Source: RYN-230 sp963711705 (lineage in GTDB: Bacteria; Actinomycetota; Actinomycetes; Streptosporangiales; Streptosporangiaceae). Taken from it: DNA of 64,000 nt. Made by a program: the position numbers and the translations under genes. The notes under the pieces are model-generated. The model did not search any database. It saw nothing but the letters and a program-made list of their open reading frames with translations, and was not told the DNA's origin. Where the stretch lies: the NCBI GenBank assembly GCA_963711705.1, contig CAVQFM010000008.1, positions 62,001 through 126,000 of the forward strand, written 5' to 3'. Numbering within the stretch: the first letter of the stretch is position 1; every line of letters starts with the position of its first letter. Of this stretch, positions 23,864 to 33,154 are shown piece by piece.

Positions 23864-26176
23864 GTGGACGCGCGCAGCTACGACTTCAACCAGGGCTGGC
23901 TGTTCGGTGGCCGGTACCGGGCCGGGGCGGCCGAGCCGGGCTACGACGACAGCGGCTTCACCCCGGTCACCCTGCCGCACACGGTCACCGCGCTGTCCTG
24001 GGGCGACTGGGATCCGGCCAGCTGGCAGCAGGTCTGGATCTACCGCAAGCACTTCGGCTGGCCGGGCGGCGCCGGCCAGGCGGGCGGCGCATCCGGCGCA
24101 CGCAGCCGGGTATTCGTGGACTTCGACGGCGTGCTGGTCAGCGCGGCCGTGCTGCTGAACGGCCGCCCGGCCGGCCTGCACCAGGGCGGCTACCTGCCCT
24201 GGTCGGCCGAGCTGACCGGCTCCCTGGCCGAGGGCGGCAACGTGCTCGCGGTCATCGTGGACGCCCGGTGGCTGCCGGTACCCCCGGACGGCGCCGCCGC
24301 CGGGGCCGCGGCCGTCGACTTCCTGCAGCCCGGCGGTATCTACCGGGACGTCAGGCTGCGGGTGGTGCCCGAACTGTTCCTGTCCGGCGTATCCGCCTGG
24401 CCGGCCGGCGTGCTGACCGCGGACCGGGCGGTTGACGTCGAGGCCACCGTCGACGCCGCCACCGTGCCCGCCGGGCCGGTGCGGATCACCGCCGAGCTGC
24501 TCGGCGGTGAGCCGCGCGGGGAGGCCGTCCTGGCCCGCGCCACCACCACGGTCACCGGCGCGGCCGCCGGCCCGGCGGTGGCCAGGCTGCGGCTCACCGG
24601 CCTGCCCGAGGTCGGGCTCTGGTCGCCGGACACCCCCCGGCTCTACACCATCCGCACGACGCTGTCGGCCGGTGACACGGACCGGCACACCGTGCACACC
24701 AGCACCGGGTTCCGCGACGCGGTCTTCCGGCCGGAGGGTTTCTACCTGAACGGGCAGCGGCTGCCGCTGTTCGGGCTGAACCGGCACCAGCTGTTCCCCT
24801 ACCTCGGCATGGCCGCCCCGGCCCGGCTGCAGCGGGCCGACGCCGAGCTGCTCCGATACGAGCTGAACTGCAACATGGTGCGCTGCTCGCACTATCCGCA
24901 GTCACCGCACTTCCTCGATGCCTGTGACGAGATCGGCCTGATGGTCTGGGCCGAGCCGCCGGGCTGGCAGTACGTGGGCGGCGCGGCCTGGCAGGACCTC
25001 ATGCTGGCCAATACGGCGGACCTGGTGACCCGGGACCGCCACCGGCCCTCGGTGATCATGTGGGGCACCCGGCTCAACGAGACCGCCAGCTACCCCGCCC
25101 TGTACGCGCGGTCCCGGCGGCTCGCCCGTGAGCTGGACGGCAGCAGGCCGTCCACCGGGGCGATGAACCGCCGCTCGCGGGCCGGCTGGGCGGAAGACGT
25201 GTTCGCGTACAACGACTACCACTCCCGGCGCGGCCGGGCCCGGCTGAAACGGCCGCTGCCCGGCCTCCCCTACCTGGTCAGCGAGGCGGTCGGGGCGCTG
25301 GACGGCCCGCCCAGGTACCGGTGGACCGACCCGGGCACCACCCTCGCGGCCCAGGCCCGGATGCACGCCCAGGTCCACGACATCGCCCGGGGTGAGGCCG
25401 GCTACGCCGGGCTGCTCGGCTGGGCCGCCATCGACTACGCCTCGCTCAACGGCGGCGGCCGGGTGTGGCACGGGCTGAAGACACCCGGGGTGACCGACAC
25501 GTTCCGGGTGCCCAAGCCCGGGGCGGCGGTCTACCGCGCGCAGGTCGATCCCCGGGTCCGCCCGGTGATCCTGCCCGTGTTCTTCTGGGACTTCGGGCCC
25601 GGGTCACCGCCGCGCGGCCCCGGCCGGCAGGCCATGATCGCCACGAACTGCGACCGGCTGGAGATCTACGTGGGCGGCCGGCACCTGGTCACCGGGCGCC
25701 CGGACCGGGCGGCCTTCCGGCACCTGGCCTATCCCCCGGTCTGCGCCGACCTCACCGTGGACGGTGCGCGCCGCCCCGAGCTGCGCATCGACGGCTACCT
25801 CGGCGGGCAGCTGGTGGCGGCGGCCACGATGTCAGCGGACACGGCGCGGGACCGGCTCGACCTGGCGGCGGCGGACAGCTCGATCGAGGCGGACGGGTCA
25901 GACGCCACCCGGATCACGTTCCGCGCGGTGGACGCCTACGGAAACCAGCGCCCGCATGTCACCGGCCAGGTCACCCTGGCGGTGGCCGGGCCGGCCACGC
26001 TCATCGGCGACAACCCGTTCCGGTTCGCCCGCTACGGGCCGGTCGGCGGGGCGTTCCTGCGATCGCAGCCGGGGCTGACCGGCGAGGTGCTGGTCACGGC
26101 CACCCATCCGGATCTGGGCCGGGCCACCGCCCGGGTCACGGTGACCCCGCCCGCGGCGGGCCGCCAGTTCCGCTGA
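23864..26176 (+). CDS. Glycoside hydrolase family 2 protein (beta-galactosidase-like)
   Basis: The roughly 770-residue enzyme has the GH2 order: N-terminal sugar-binding jelly roll (RSYDFNQGWLFG to about residue 160), an immunoglobulin-like domain, the catalytic barrel, and C-terminal Ig-like domains (DAYGNQRPHVTGQVTLAV near 690). Barrel motifs are GLNRHQLFPYLGMA, ELNCNMVRCSHYPQS and DEIGLMVWAEPPGW. The acid/base Glu lies in HRPSVIMWGTRLNETAS and the probable nucleophile Glu in LPYLVSEAVGAL. No signal peptide is visible, so it acts inside the cell or is exported unconventionally. GTG 23864 is the first workable start; upstream codons in the same frame belong to the antisense of arsR. Substrate linkage is not predictable. 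Confidence 0.85.
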   Translation: MDARSYDFNQGWLFGGRYRAGAAEPGYDDSGFTPVTLPHTVTALSWGDWDPASWQQVWIYRKHFGWPGGAGQAGGASGARSRVFVDFDGVLVSAAVLLNGRPAGLHQGGYLPWSAELTGSLAEGGNVLAVIVDARWLPVPPDGAAAGAAAVDFLQPGGIYRDVRLRVVPELFLSGVSAWPAGVLTADRAVDVEATVDAATVPAGPVRITAELLGGEPRGEAVLARATTTVTGAAAGPAVARLRLTGLPEVGLWSPDTPRLYTIRTTLSAGDTDRHTVHTSTGFRDAVFRPEGFYLNGQRLPLFGLNRHQLFPYLGMAAPARLQRADAELLRYELNCNMVRCSHYPQSPHFLDACDEIGLMVWAEPPGWQYVGGAAWQDLMLANTADLVTRDRHRPSVIMWGTRLNETASYPALYARSRRLARELDGSRPSTGAMNRRSRAGWAEDVFAYNDYHSRRGRARLKRPLPGLPYLVSEAVGALDGPPRYRWTDPGTTLAAQARMHAQVHDIARGEAGYAGLLGWAAIDYASLNGGGRVWHGLKTPGVTDTFRVPKPGAAVYRAQVDPRVRPVILPVFFWDFGPGSPPRGPGRQAMIATNCDRLEIYVGGRHLVTGRPDRAAFRHLAYPPVCADLTVDGARRPELRIDGYLGGQLVAAATMSADTARDRLDLAAADSSIEADGSDATRITFRAVDAYGNQRPHVTGQVTLAVAGPATLIGDNPFRFARYGPVGGAFLRSQPGLTGEVLVTATHPDLGRATARVTVTPPAAGRQFR

Positions 26177-26258
26177 GCGGGGACGAAAGCGGGCCCGCGC
26201 GGCCGGGTCGCCGGGCGACGCACGGCGGGGCCAGCGGGCCGCGGCGTGGCCGCCGGGA

Positions 26259-29200
26259 TCAGGCGATGACCCGGACCGCGGAGGAGCCGTCGGCCAGGCG
26301 GCGCACCTCGAGCCGTTCGGCTATCCGGTCCTTCAGGTCGGTCACGTGGCTGACGATGCCGACCGCCCGGCCCCGCTCCCGCAGGTCATCGATGACCGTC
26401 ATCACCTGGTCGAGGGTGTCCGCGTCCAGGGTGCCGAATCCCTCGTCGATGAACAGGGTGTCCAGGTCCACGCCGCCGGCTTCGGCCTTGACCACGTCGG
26501 CCAGCCCGAGGGCCAGCGCCAGCGAAGTGTAGAACGTCTCCCCGCCGGACAGCGACCGCGGGCTGCGTTCCGCCCCGGTGTGCCGGTCGATGACGGCCAG
26601 CGTCAGCCCGGTGCGCTCCCGCTTGCTGGCCGCCTCGTCGGTGCGCCGCAGTTCGTAGCGGCCCGCGGACATCGCGGCCAGCCGCACGTTGGCCGCCGCG
26701 ACCACCTGCCCGAACCAGTGCCGCAGCACGTACGTGGTCAGCGCCACCCGGCGCTGGCCTTCCATGCCCTTGGCCAGCCCGGCCAGGCTGATGACCGGCG
26801 CGGTCTCCTCGTCCAGCCGGTCCGCCTCGTGCTGGGCCGCGGCCAGCTCGGCCAGCCGCTGCTCCAGCCGGTCCGCCTTCGTGGTCCAGCCCTGGTGGGC
26901 GACGCGCGCCTCGCGCTCGGCCGCCCCGGCCTCGGCCAGCGCGCCGGCGGCGGCGCGGGCGGCCGCGTGCACCTGGCCGGCCCGGGCCGGGTCCAGCCCG
27001 GCGAATTCACCGGCCGCGAGCGCGGTACGCAGCCCGGCCAGCGTCTCGGTCCACGCGGCCACCTGGGCGGCCAGCTCGTCCTGCCGCGCCGGGCTGAGCA
27101 GCGCCGCACTCGCCTGATCCGGGTGGTCAAACCCGCGGGCCTGGGCTTCCTGGCCCGCCCGGGCCTGGGCCCTGGCCTGCTCGCCGCGCGCCGTGGCCAG
27201 CGTGTCCAGCGCTGCCCCGAGGCGGTGGTCCGCATCCGCCGCCTCGCGCAGTGCCGCCTGCCGGGCGGCCACTGACGGGTGTCCCTGGGCGGCGGTGGCC
27301 AGTTCCTGCTGCAGCGCGGTCACCTCCTCGCCGGCCGTGGCCGCCTGGGCCTGCGATGCCGCCGCGGCGGCCGCGGCATCGCGCAGCTCGGCGCTGACCC
27401 GCTCCTGCTCGGCGCGGCCACCGGCCAGCTCGGCGGCCAGCCGGTCGGCGTCCGCGGCGGCCTGCTCGGCCACGGCGGCCTGCCCGGCCAGCGCGGCGGC
27501 TTCGGCGGCCAGCCCGGCCGCGGTCCCGCCGCCGGCCAGCGCCGCGGACGAGGCGACCTGGCCGGCCAGCGTCTCCCGGTCGCTGGCCAGCCGGGTCCGC
27601 TCGGCGGACGCGGCGTCCCGCCGGGCCGCCGCGTCCGCGACGTCGGCGGCGGACACCAGGCCGCCGCGGGCCTGCGCTGGGGCGGGGTGAGCGGCCGAAC
27701 CACACACCGGGCAGGGGACTCCGTCGGCGAGCTGGCTGGCCAGCTCGGCGGCCATCCCGGCCAGCCTCGTGTCCATCAGCCGCTGGTGCTCATCGACCAG
27801 GGCCTGATGCGTGTCGATGGCCCCCCGCAGGGCCGCGTCCTGCGCCGCGAGCTGCTCCTCCAGGCCGGCCAGCCGGGCCGCGGCCACGGCCCGCTGGCTG
27901 ACCGCGGCCTGCTGTTCGCGGGCCGCGCCCAGCCCGGCTGCCGCCAGCCGGGCCGCGGTCAGCTGCTCCTCCAGGGCGGCGAGCCGCCCCGGCAGATCCT
28001 GCTGGGCGGCTTCCAGCTCGCTGCGCAGCCGGTCGCTGTCCGCCGCCGCCTGCCGCAGGCTGGCCAGGGCGGCCAGCCGCCCCGGCAGCCCGGCCTCGGC
28101 CCCGGCCAGGTGCCGCAGCGCCGCCGCCTCCTGCTCGGCCGCCTGGGCCCGGCCCGCCGCCTCGGCCGCGCCCGCCCGGGCGGTGTCCGCCCCGTCCGCA
28201 TCCGCCCCGCCCGCGTCCGCCCCGGCCAGCGTGGCCGCGGCCAGCTCTGCGCCGGGCTGGCCCAGCGCACCGGCGGCCTCCTGCACCGCCCGGTCCGCGT
28301 CGGACAGCGCGGCGAGCAGCGGCCGGACCGGTTCCGCGCGCCGGGCCGCGGCCAGCCGGGCAGCCCGGTCCTCGTGCTCACCCCGGGTGCTCTCGTGCCC
28401 GGCCAGCCGGCCGGCGGCCGTGGTCAGGCCGGTCATCGCGGCCGACTGCTGCCGGGCCTGCTCGCACGCGGTGGCCAGGGCGGCGGACCGGGCGGTGGCC
28501 ACCTCCAGCCCGTCGGCGGTGACCGCGCGGTGCGCGGCCAGGTCGGCACCGAGCTCCTTGAGCTGGGTGGCCCGCTCCGCGGGCGGCAGGGACAGCAGTT
28601 CGGTGCGGGCCGCCCCGTCCAGCCCGCCTGCCTCGGCCGCGGCCGACACCGCCGCGTCGATCGCGGCGCCCGCCTGCCTGCGCCGCACCTGCGCGGCGGC
28701 GCGCTGCTGGTCGAGCCACGCGGTGACCCGGTCATAGAGCTGGGTGCCGAACAGCCTGGACAGCAGGACCCGCCGCTCGTCGTCCGCGGCCTGCAGGAAA
28801 TGCGCGAACTCGCCCTGCGGCAGCAGCATGACCTGGGTGAACTGCGCACGGTTGAGCCCGATGAGCTCGCTGACCAGCTCGCCCGCCTCGGCTTTGTTCG
28901 ACGTCAGGCTGACCCAGCGCGCGCCCTCGCGGCGCTGCAGGTGCACCTGGGCGTGCTCGGTGGTGACGCCGTCGCCGCGCCTTTTGGGCCGCTGGTGCTC
29001 GGGCACCCGGGTGAGCAGGTACCGGACGCCGCGCACCGAGAAGTCCAGGGTGACCGACGGTTCGGCGTCGGGCGCGGCGAAGTGCGAGCGCAGCCGGTCC
29101 GCCCCGGCTTCTTCCCCGGCCAGCCCCCCGTACAGGGCGAACGTGATCGCGTCCAGGATCGTGCTCTTGCCCGCGCCGGTCGGCCCCTCCAGCAGGAACA

Positions 29201-29288
29201 GGCCACTGGCCGCCAGCCGGGAGAAGTCGATCTGCTGCGCGGACGCGTACGGGCCGAACGCGCGCAGCTCCAGGCGGTTCAGCCGCAT
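26259..29288 (-). CDS. sbcC: SbcC-type nuclease ATPase subunit
   Basis: The 1009-residue SMC-like ATPase has Walker A GPTGAGKSTILDAITFALYG near residue 36, a very Ala/Glu/Arg-rich region of two long coiled-coil arms, and the zinc hook CPVCGSAAHPAP at about residue 523. The C-terminal half-site has the signature SPRSLSGGETFYTSLALAL and Walker B DTLFIDEGFGTLD. With SbcD it forms the Mre11/Rad50-like complex that opens hairpins and blocked DNA ends. Its ATG overlaps the sbcD stop by one base (TGATG). It is the longest gene in the window and of normal length. Confidence 0.95.
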   Translation of the reverse strand: MRLNRLELRAFGPYASAQQIDFSRLAASGLFLLEGPTGAGKSTILDAITFALYGGLAGEEAGADRLRSHFAAPDAEPSVTLDFSVRGVRYLLTRVPEHQRPKRRGDGVTTEHAQVHLQRREGARWVSLTSNKAEAGELVSELIGLNRAQFTQVMLLPQGEFAHFLQAADDERRVLLSRLFGTQLYDRVTAWLDQQRAAAQVRRRQAGAAIDAAVSAAAEAGGLDGAARTELLSLPPAERATQLKELGADLAAHRAVTADGLEVATARSAALATACEQARQQSAAMTGLTTAAGRLAGHESTRGEHEDRAARLAAARRAEPVRPLLAALSDADRAVQEAAGALGQPGAELAAATLAGADAGGADADGADTARAGAAEAAGRAQAAEQEAAALRHLAGAEAGLPGRLAALASLRQAAADSDRLRSELEAAQQDLPGRLAALEEQLTAARLAAAGLGAAREQQAAVSQRAVAAARLAGLEEQLAAQDAALRGAIDTHQALVDEHQRLMDTRLAGMAAELASQLADGVPCPVCGSAAHPAPAQARGGLVSAADVADAAARRDAASAERTRLASDRETLAGQVASSAALAGGGTAAGLAAEAAALAGQAAVAEQAAADADRLAAELAGGRAEQERVSAELRDAAAAAAASQAQAATAGEEVTALQQELATAAQGHPSVAARQAALREAADADHRLGAALDTLATARGEQARAQARAGQEAQARGFDHPDQASAALLSPARQDELAAQVAAWTETLAGLRTALAAGEFAGLDPARAGQVHAAARAAAGALAEAGAAEREARVAHQGWTTKADRLEQRLAELAAAQHEADRLDEETAPVISLAGLAKGMEGQRRVALTTYVLRHWFGQVVAAANVRLAAMSAGRYELRRTDEAASKRERTGLTLAVIDRHTGAERSPRSLSGGETFYTSLALALGLADVVKAEAGGVDLDTLFIDEGFGTLDADTLDQVMTVIDDLRERGRAVGIVSHVTDLKDRIAERLEVRRLADGSSAVRVIA

Positions 29289-30454
29289 CAGGCCGCCGCC
29301 TCGGCCTGCTGGGCGGCTTCCACGGCGTGGCGCAGCACGGCGCGCTGCGCCTCGTCCGGCGGGCCGCCGCTGGTGAATTCCACGAACAGCCCGGCGATCT
29401 CGACCGGGTCAGTGGCCGCCGCCAGCCGCACCAGGTCGGCGTCGGCGCCGGGCAGGCCGCCCTCGGGCGCGAAATCCAGCACCAGGGTGTGCGGCCACTT
29501 CTCGCGCAGCCGCTCCATCGGCGCGGCCGGGCGCACCGGGTCGGTGAGCACGACCTTGACCCAGGCATCGGCCAGCCCGGCCAGGTCACCGTCGGCGCGG
29601 GCCAGCAGGTCGCCGAGCCGCCCGCGCACCTCGCGCAGCGGGCGTGGCACCGGCGTGACCAGCCGGCTCACCGTCACCTGGCCGGCCCCGTCGATGTCGG
29701 CCAGCGTGACCGACTTGGTGTGCTGGCGCTCGCCGAAGGAAAACGCCAGCGGCGACCCGGAGTAGCGGACCACCGGGCCGCCGGCCCCGGCGCCGATCTC
29801 CTGCTGGCCGTGCAGGTGGCCGAGAGCCACGTAGCTGAACCCGCCGAACACCGTGGCCGGGACGTCGGCGATGCCACCGACCCGGATGTCACGTTCGGAC
29901 TCGGCGGGCTGGGCGCCGGTGACGAACGCGTGGGCCAGGACCACGACGCGGCCGATGCCCCGGGCCGCCGCGTCGGCCCGGATCCGCGCGGTGGCCGCGG
30001 TCAGCACCGCCTCGTGCGAGCGGGCGCAGTCCAGCTCGGCCAGGACCGCGTCGGGCAGCAGGTAGGGGATGCCGTACACGGCCAGCGGGCCGTGCGCGTC
30101 GCTGAGCAGCACCGGGTCGGCCAGGCTGGCCAGGGATGTCCGCAGGTGGATGCCGGCCGCCGCGCTGAGCCCGGCGCCGAAGCCGAGCCGGACCGCCGAG
30201 TCGTGGTTGCCGCTGGTGAGCACCATCGGGATGCCGGCCCGGGCGAAGCCGAGCAGCGCACGGTCCAGCAGCCGGACGGCGTCGGTGGGCGGCACCGCGC
30301 GGTCGTACACGTCCCCGGCCACCAGGACCGCGTCCACCTGCTGGCTGACCGCCTGGTCGAGCAGCCAGTCCAGGAACTCCGCCTGGTAGCCGAGCAGGCC
30401 CGCACCGTGCAGGGAGCGGCCCAGATGCCAGTCCGAGGTGTGCATCAGTCGCAT
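29288..30454 (-). CDS. sbcD: SbcD-type nuclease subunit (Mre11 family)
   Basis: The 388-residue metallophosphoesterase carries all phosphodiesterase motifs: TSDWHLGR (residues about 6-13), VAGDVYDRAVPP, TSGNHDSAVRLG, VLAHAFVTG and VALGHLHGQQ. These bind two Mn ions and perform nuclease action together with SbcC. A capping domain follows. ATG 30454 and ATG 30445 are both possible starts; the first fits the family length. It is cotranscribed with sbcC. Confidence 0.95.
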   Translation of the reverse strand: MRLMHTSDWHLGRSLHGAGLLGYQAEFLDWLLDQAVSQQVDAVLVAGDVYDRAVPPTDAVRLLDRALLGFARAGIPMVLTSGNHDSAVRLGFGAGLSAAAGIHLRTSLASLADPVLLSDAHGPLAVYGIPYLLPDAVLAELDCARSHEAVLTAATARIRADAAARGIGRVVVLAHAFVTGAQPAESERDIRVGGIADVPATVFGGFSYVALGHLHGQQEIGAGAGGPVVRYSGSPLAFSFGERQHTKSVTLADIDGAGQVTVSRLVTPVPRPLREVRGRLGDLLARADGDLAGLADAWVKVVLTDPVRPAAPMERLREKWPHTLVLDFAPEGGLPGADADLVRLAAATDPVEIAGLFVEFTSGGPPDEAQRAVLRHAVEAAQQAEAAA

Positions 30455-30567
30455 CGCGGCGCCGCTTCGATCAGGGGGAAGGCCGACCGGTGAGTGGGTT
30501 TAGCGCCATGATGCCGGACGGAACCGGGATTCCCGGTGATCCCCGGTCCCGCCCGCGTGTCGCCGGG

Positions 30568-33066
30568 CTACAGCTGGCCGACCTCGGTGACCCGGAGCAC
30601 CGCCTGGCCGGCCTCGGCCGAGGCCGCCAGGTCGACCTCGGCGCTGAAGCCCCAGTCGTGGTCCCCGGCCGGGTCGTCGAAGATCTGCCGCACCGTCCAG
30701 GCCTGCGCGCCCTCGTCGATGATCAGCAGCGCTGGGCCGCGGGCGTCCGGGCCGGTGCCGATCTCGTCGTGCACGTCGAAGTACGGCTCGACAGCCGCCT
30801 CCCACGCCGCGGCGTCCCAGCCCGCATCGGCATCCAGTTCGCCGAGTTCCGCGTAGTGGCCGAGCGCGGCCAGCTCGACCCGGCGGAACAGCGCGTTGCG
30901 CACCAGCACCCGGAACGCCCGCGGGTTGCCCGTCACCGCGGGCGGCCGGGACGGCTCACCGGTGGCCAGCACGCCGGACGGATCGCGCAGCTGCTCCCAC
31001 TCATCGAGCAGGCTGGAGTCCACCTGGCGGACCAGCTCGCCGAGCCATTCGATCAGGTCGGTGAGTTCCTCGGTCTTGGCCTCGTCCGGCACGGTCTGCT
31101 TGAGCGCCTTGTACGCGTCGGCCAGGTAGCGGAGCACCAGGCCCTCAGACCGGGACAGCCCGTAAAAACCTACATACTCAACGAAAGTCATGGCGCGCTC
31201 ATACATGTCGCGCACCACGGACTTGGGCGCCAGCTCATAGTCGGCGACCCACGGATGGCCCCGCCGGTACATGCCGTACGCGGCCTCCAGCAGGTCGGCC
31301 AGGGGCCGCGGGTGGGTCACCGACTCCAGCCGGTCCATCCGGGTGTCGTAGTCGAGGCCGTCCGCCTTCATCTGGGCTACCGCCTCGCCGCGGGCCCGGA
31401 ACTGCTGGGCGGACAGTACGGTGCGCGGGTTGTCCAGGGTGGCCTCGATGGCCGACACCACGTCCAGCGGGTAATCCGGCGCGTCGCGGTCGAGCAGGTC
31501 GATGGCGGCCAGCGCGAGCGGGGACAGCGGCTGGTTCAGCGCGAAGTCGAACTGCAGGTCCACGGTCAGCCGCACCTGGCGGCCCTCGGCGTCCGGCTCG
31601 GCCAGCCGTTCCACCACTCCCCCGGCCAGCAGCGCCCGGTAGATGGCGATGGCCTGGTGGATGTGCTGGCGCTGGGCGGCCCGGTCCTCGTGGTTGTCGG
31701 TGAGCAGGTGCCGCATGGCGGTGAACGCGTCGCCCGGGCGGGCGATGACGTTCAGCAGCATGGCGTGGCTGACCCGGAAGCTGGAGGTCAGCGGCTCCGG
31801 GTCGGCCGCGACCAGCCGCTCGAAGGTGGGCTGGCCCCAGGACACGAAGCCCTGCGGTGGCTTCTTGCGCACCACCTTGCGCCGCTTCTTCGCGTCGTCG
31901 CCCGCCTTGGCCAGCGCCTTCTCATTCTCGATGACGTGCTCGGGGGCCTGCACCACGACCCGGCCGCTGGTGTCGAACCCGGCCCGGCCGGCCCGCCCGG
32001 CGATCTGGTGGAACTCGCGGGCCTGCAGCAGCCGGGTCTTCGACCCGTCGTACTTGGACAGCGCGGTGAACACCACGGTGCGGATCGGCACGTTGATGCC
32101 CACGCCCAGGGTGTCGGTGCCGCAGATGACCTTGAGCAGCCCGGCCTGGGCCAGCGTCTCGACCAGCCGCCGGTACTTGGGCAGCATGCCCGCGTGGTGC
32201 ACGCCGATGCCGTGCCGGACCAGCCGGGACAGGGTCTTGCCGAACCCGGCGGTGAACCGGAAGCCGCCGATCAGCGCGGCGATCTCGTCCTTTTCCGCCC
32301 GCGTGCACACGTTCACGCTCATCAGCGCCTGGGCCTGCTCGATCGCCGCGGCCTGGGTGAAGTGCACCACGTAGACCGGGGCCTGGTGGGTGGTCAGCAG
32401 TTCTTCCAGCGTCTCGTGCAGCGGGGTGATGACGTAGGAGTAGAGCAGCGGCACCGGGCGCTCGGCCGAGCGGACCACCGCGGTGGGCCGGCCGGTGCGC
32501 CGGGTCAGGTCGGCCTCGAACCGGCTGACGTCGCCGAGCGTCGCCGACATCAGGATGAACTGCGCCGCGGTCAGCTCGATGATCGGCACCTGCCAGGCCC
32601 AGCCGCGGTCCGGGTCGGCGTAGTAGTGGAACTCGTCCATCACCACCTGGCCGACGCCGGCGTCCGCGCCGTCCCGCAGCGCGATGCTGGCCAGCACCTC
32701 GGCCGTGCAGCAGATGATCGGCGCGTCCGCGTTCACGCTGGCGTCCCCGGTCATCATGCCAACCCGGTCGGCGCCGAATGCGGCGCACAGCGCGAAGAAC
32801 TTCTCCGAGACCAGGGCCTTGATCGGCGCGGTGTAGAAGCTGCGCTGGCCGGCCGCTAGCGCGGCGAAGTGCGCCCCGGCGGCGACCAGGCTCTTGCCCG
32901 ACCCGGTGGGGGTGCTCAGGATGACGTTGGCCCCGGACACGACCTCGATGAGCGCCTCTTCCTGGTGCGGGTAGAGGGCAAGGCCCTGCTGCTTGGCCCA
33001 GCCCGCGAACGCGTCGAAGACCGCGTCGGGCTCGGCTGTGCCAGGCAGCAGATCGATGAGGGTCAC
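30568..33066 (-). CDS. DEAD/DEAH-box helicase of the Ski2-like / DUF3516 family
   Basis: The 832-residue helicase has motif I STPTGSGKS, motif Ia TAPIKALVSEKFF, motif II DEFHYYADP, motif III LMSATLGD, then VHHAGMLPKYRR, and motifs V/VI GTDTLGVGINVP and HQIAGRAGRAGFD. The C-terminal half (from about 400) matches the DUF3516 helical extension of actinobacterial Ski2-like helicases thought to act on RNA. KKRRKVVRKKPPQGF is a basic nucleic-acid-contacting stretch. GTG 33066 lacks a strong ribosome-binding site. It lies downstream of no obvious partner; role in RNA decay or repair is unproven. Confidence 0.9.
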   Translation of the reverse strand: MTLIDLLPGTAEPDAVFDAFAGWAKQQGLALYPHQEEALIEVVSGANVILSTPTGSGKSLVAAGAHFAALAAGQRSFYTAPIKALVSEKFFALCAAFGADRVGMMTGDASVNADAPIICCTAEVLASIALRDGADAGVGQVVMDEFHYYADPDRGWAWQVPIIELTAAQFILMSATLGDVSRFEADLTRRTGRPTAVVRSAERPVPLLYSYVITPLHETLEELLTTHQAPVYVVHFTQAAAIEQAQALMSVNVCTRAEKDEIAALIGGFRFTAGFGKTLSRLVRHGIGVHHAGMLPKYRRLVETLAQAGLLKVICGTDTLGVGINVPIRTVVFTALSKYDGSKTRLLQAREFHQIAGRAGRAGFDTSGRVVVQAPEHVIENEKALAKAGDDAKKRRKVVRKKPPQGFVSWGQPTFERLVAADPEPLTSSFRVSHAMLLNVIARPGDAFTAMRHLLTDNHEDRAAQRQHIHQAIAIYRALLAGGVVERLAEPDAEGRQVRLTVDLQFDFALNQPLSPLALAAIDLLDRDAPDYPLDVVSAIEATLDNPRTVLSAQQFRARGEAVAQMKADGLDYDTRMDRLESVTHPRPLADLLEAAYGMYRRGHPWVADYELAPKSVVRDMYERAMTFVEYVGFYGLSRSEGLVLRYLADAYKALKQTVPDEAKTEELTDLIEWLGELVRQVDSSLLDEWEQLRDPSGVLATGEPSRPPAVTGNPRAFRVLVRNALFRRVELAALGHYAELGELDADAGWDAAAWEAAVEPYFDVHDEIGTGPDARGPALLIIDEGAQAWTVRQIFDDPAGDHDWGFSAEVDLAASAEAGQAVLRVTEVGQL

Positions 33067-33154
33067 AGGTAGTCAACCGCTGGCCGCTGGGTGATGTTCC
33101 CGCCAGCGTAGCCAGCCCGGGCCCCAGCCAGGAGGCCATTTAGGCAGCGGCCGC

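Noticed and set aside
27279..32859. Long plus-strand open frames opposite sbcC and the helicase
   Set aside because: Third-position GC bias of the minus-strand genes keeps these frames open; no recognisable protein features were seen.
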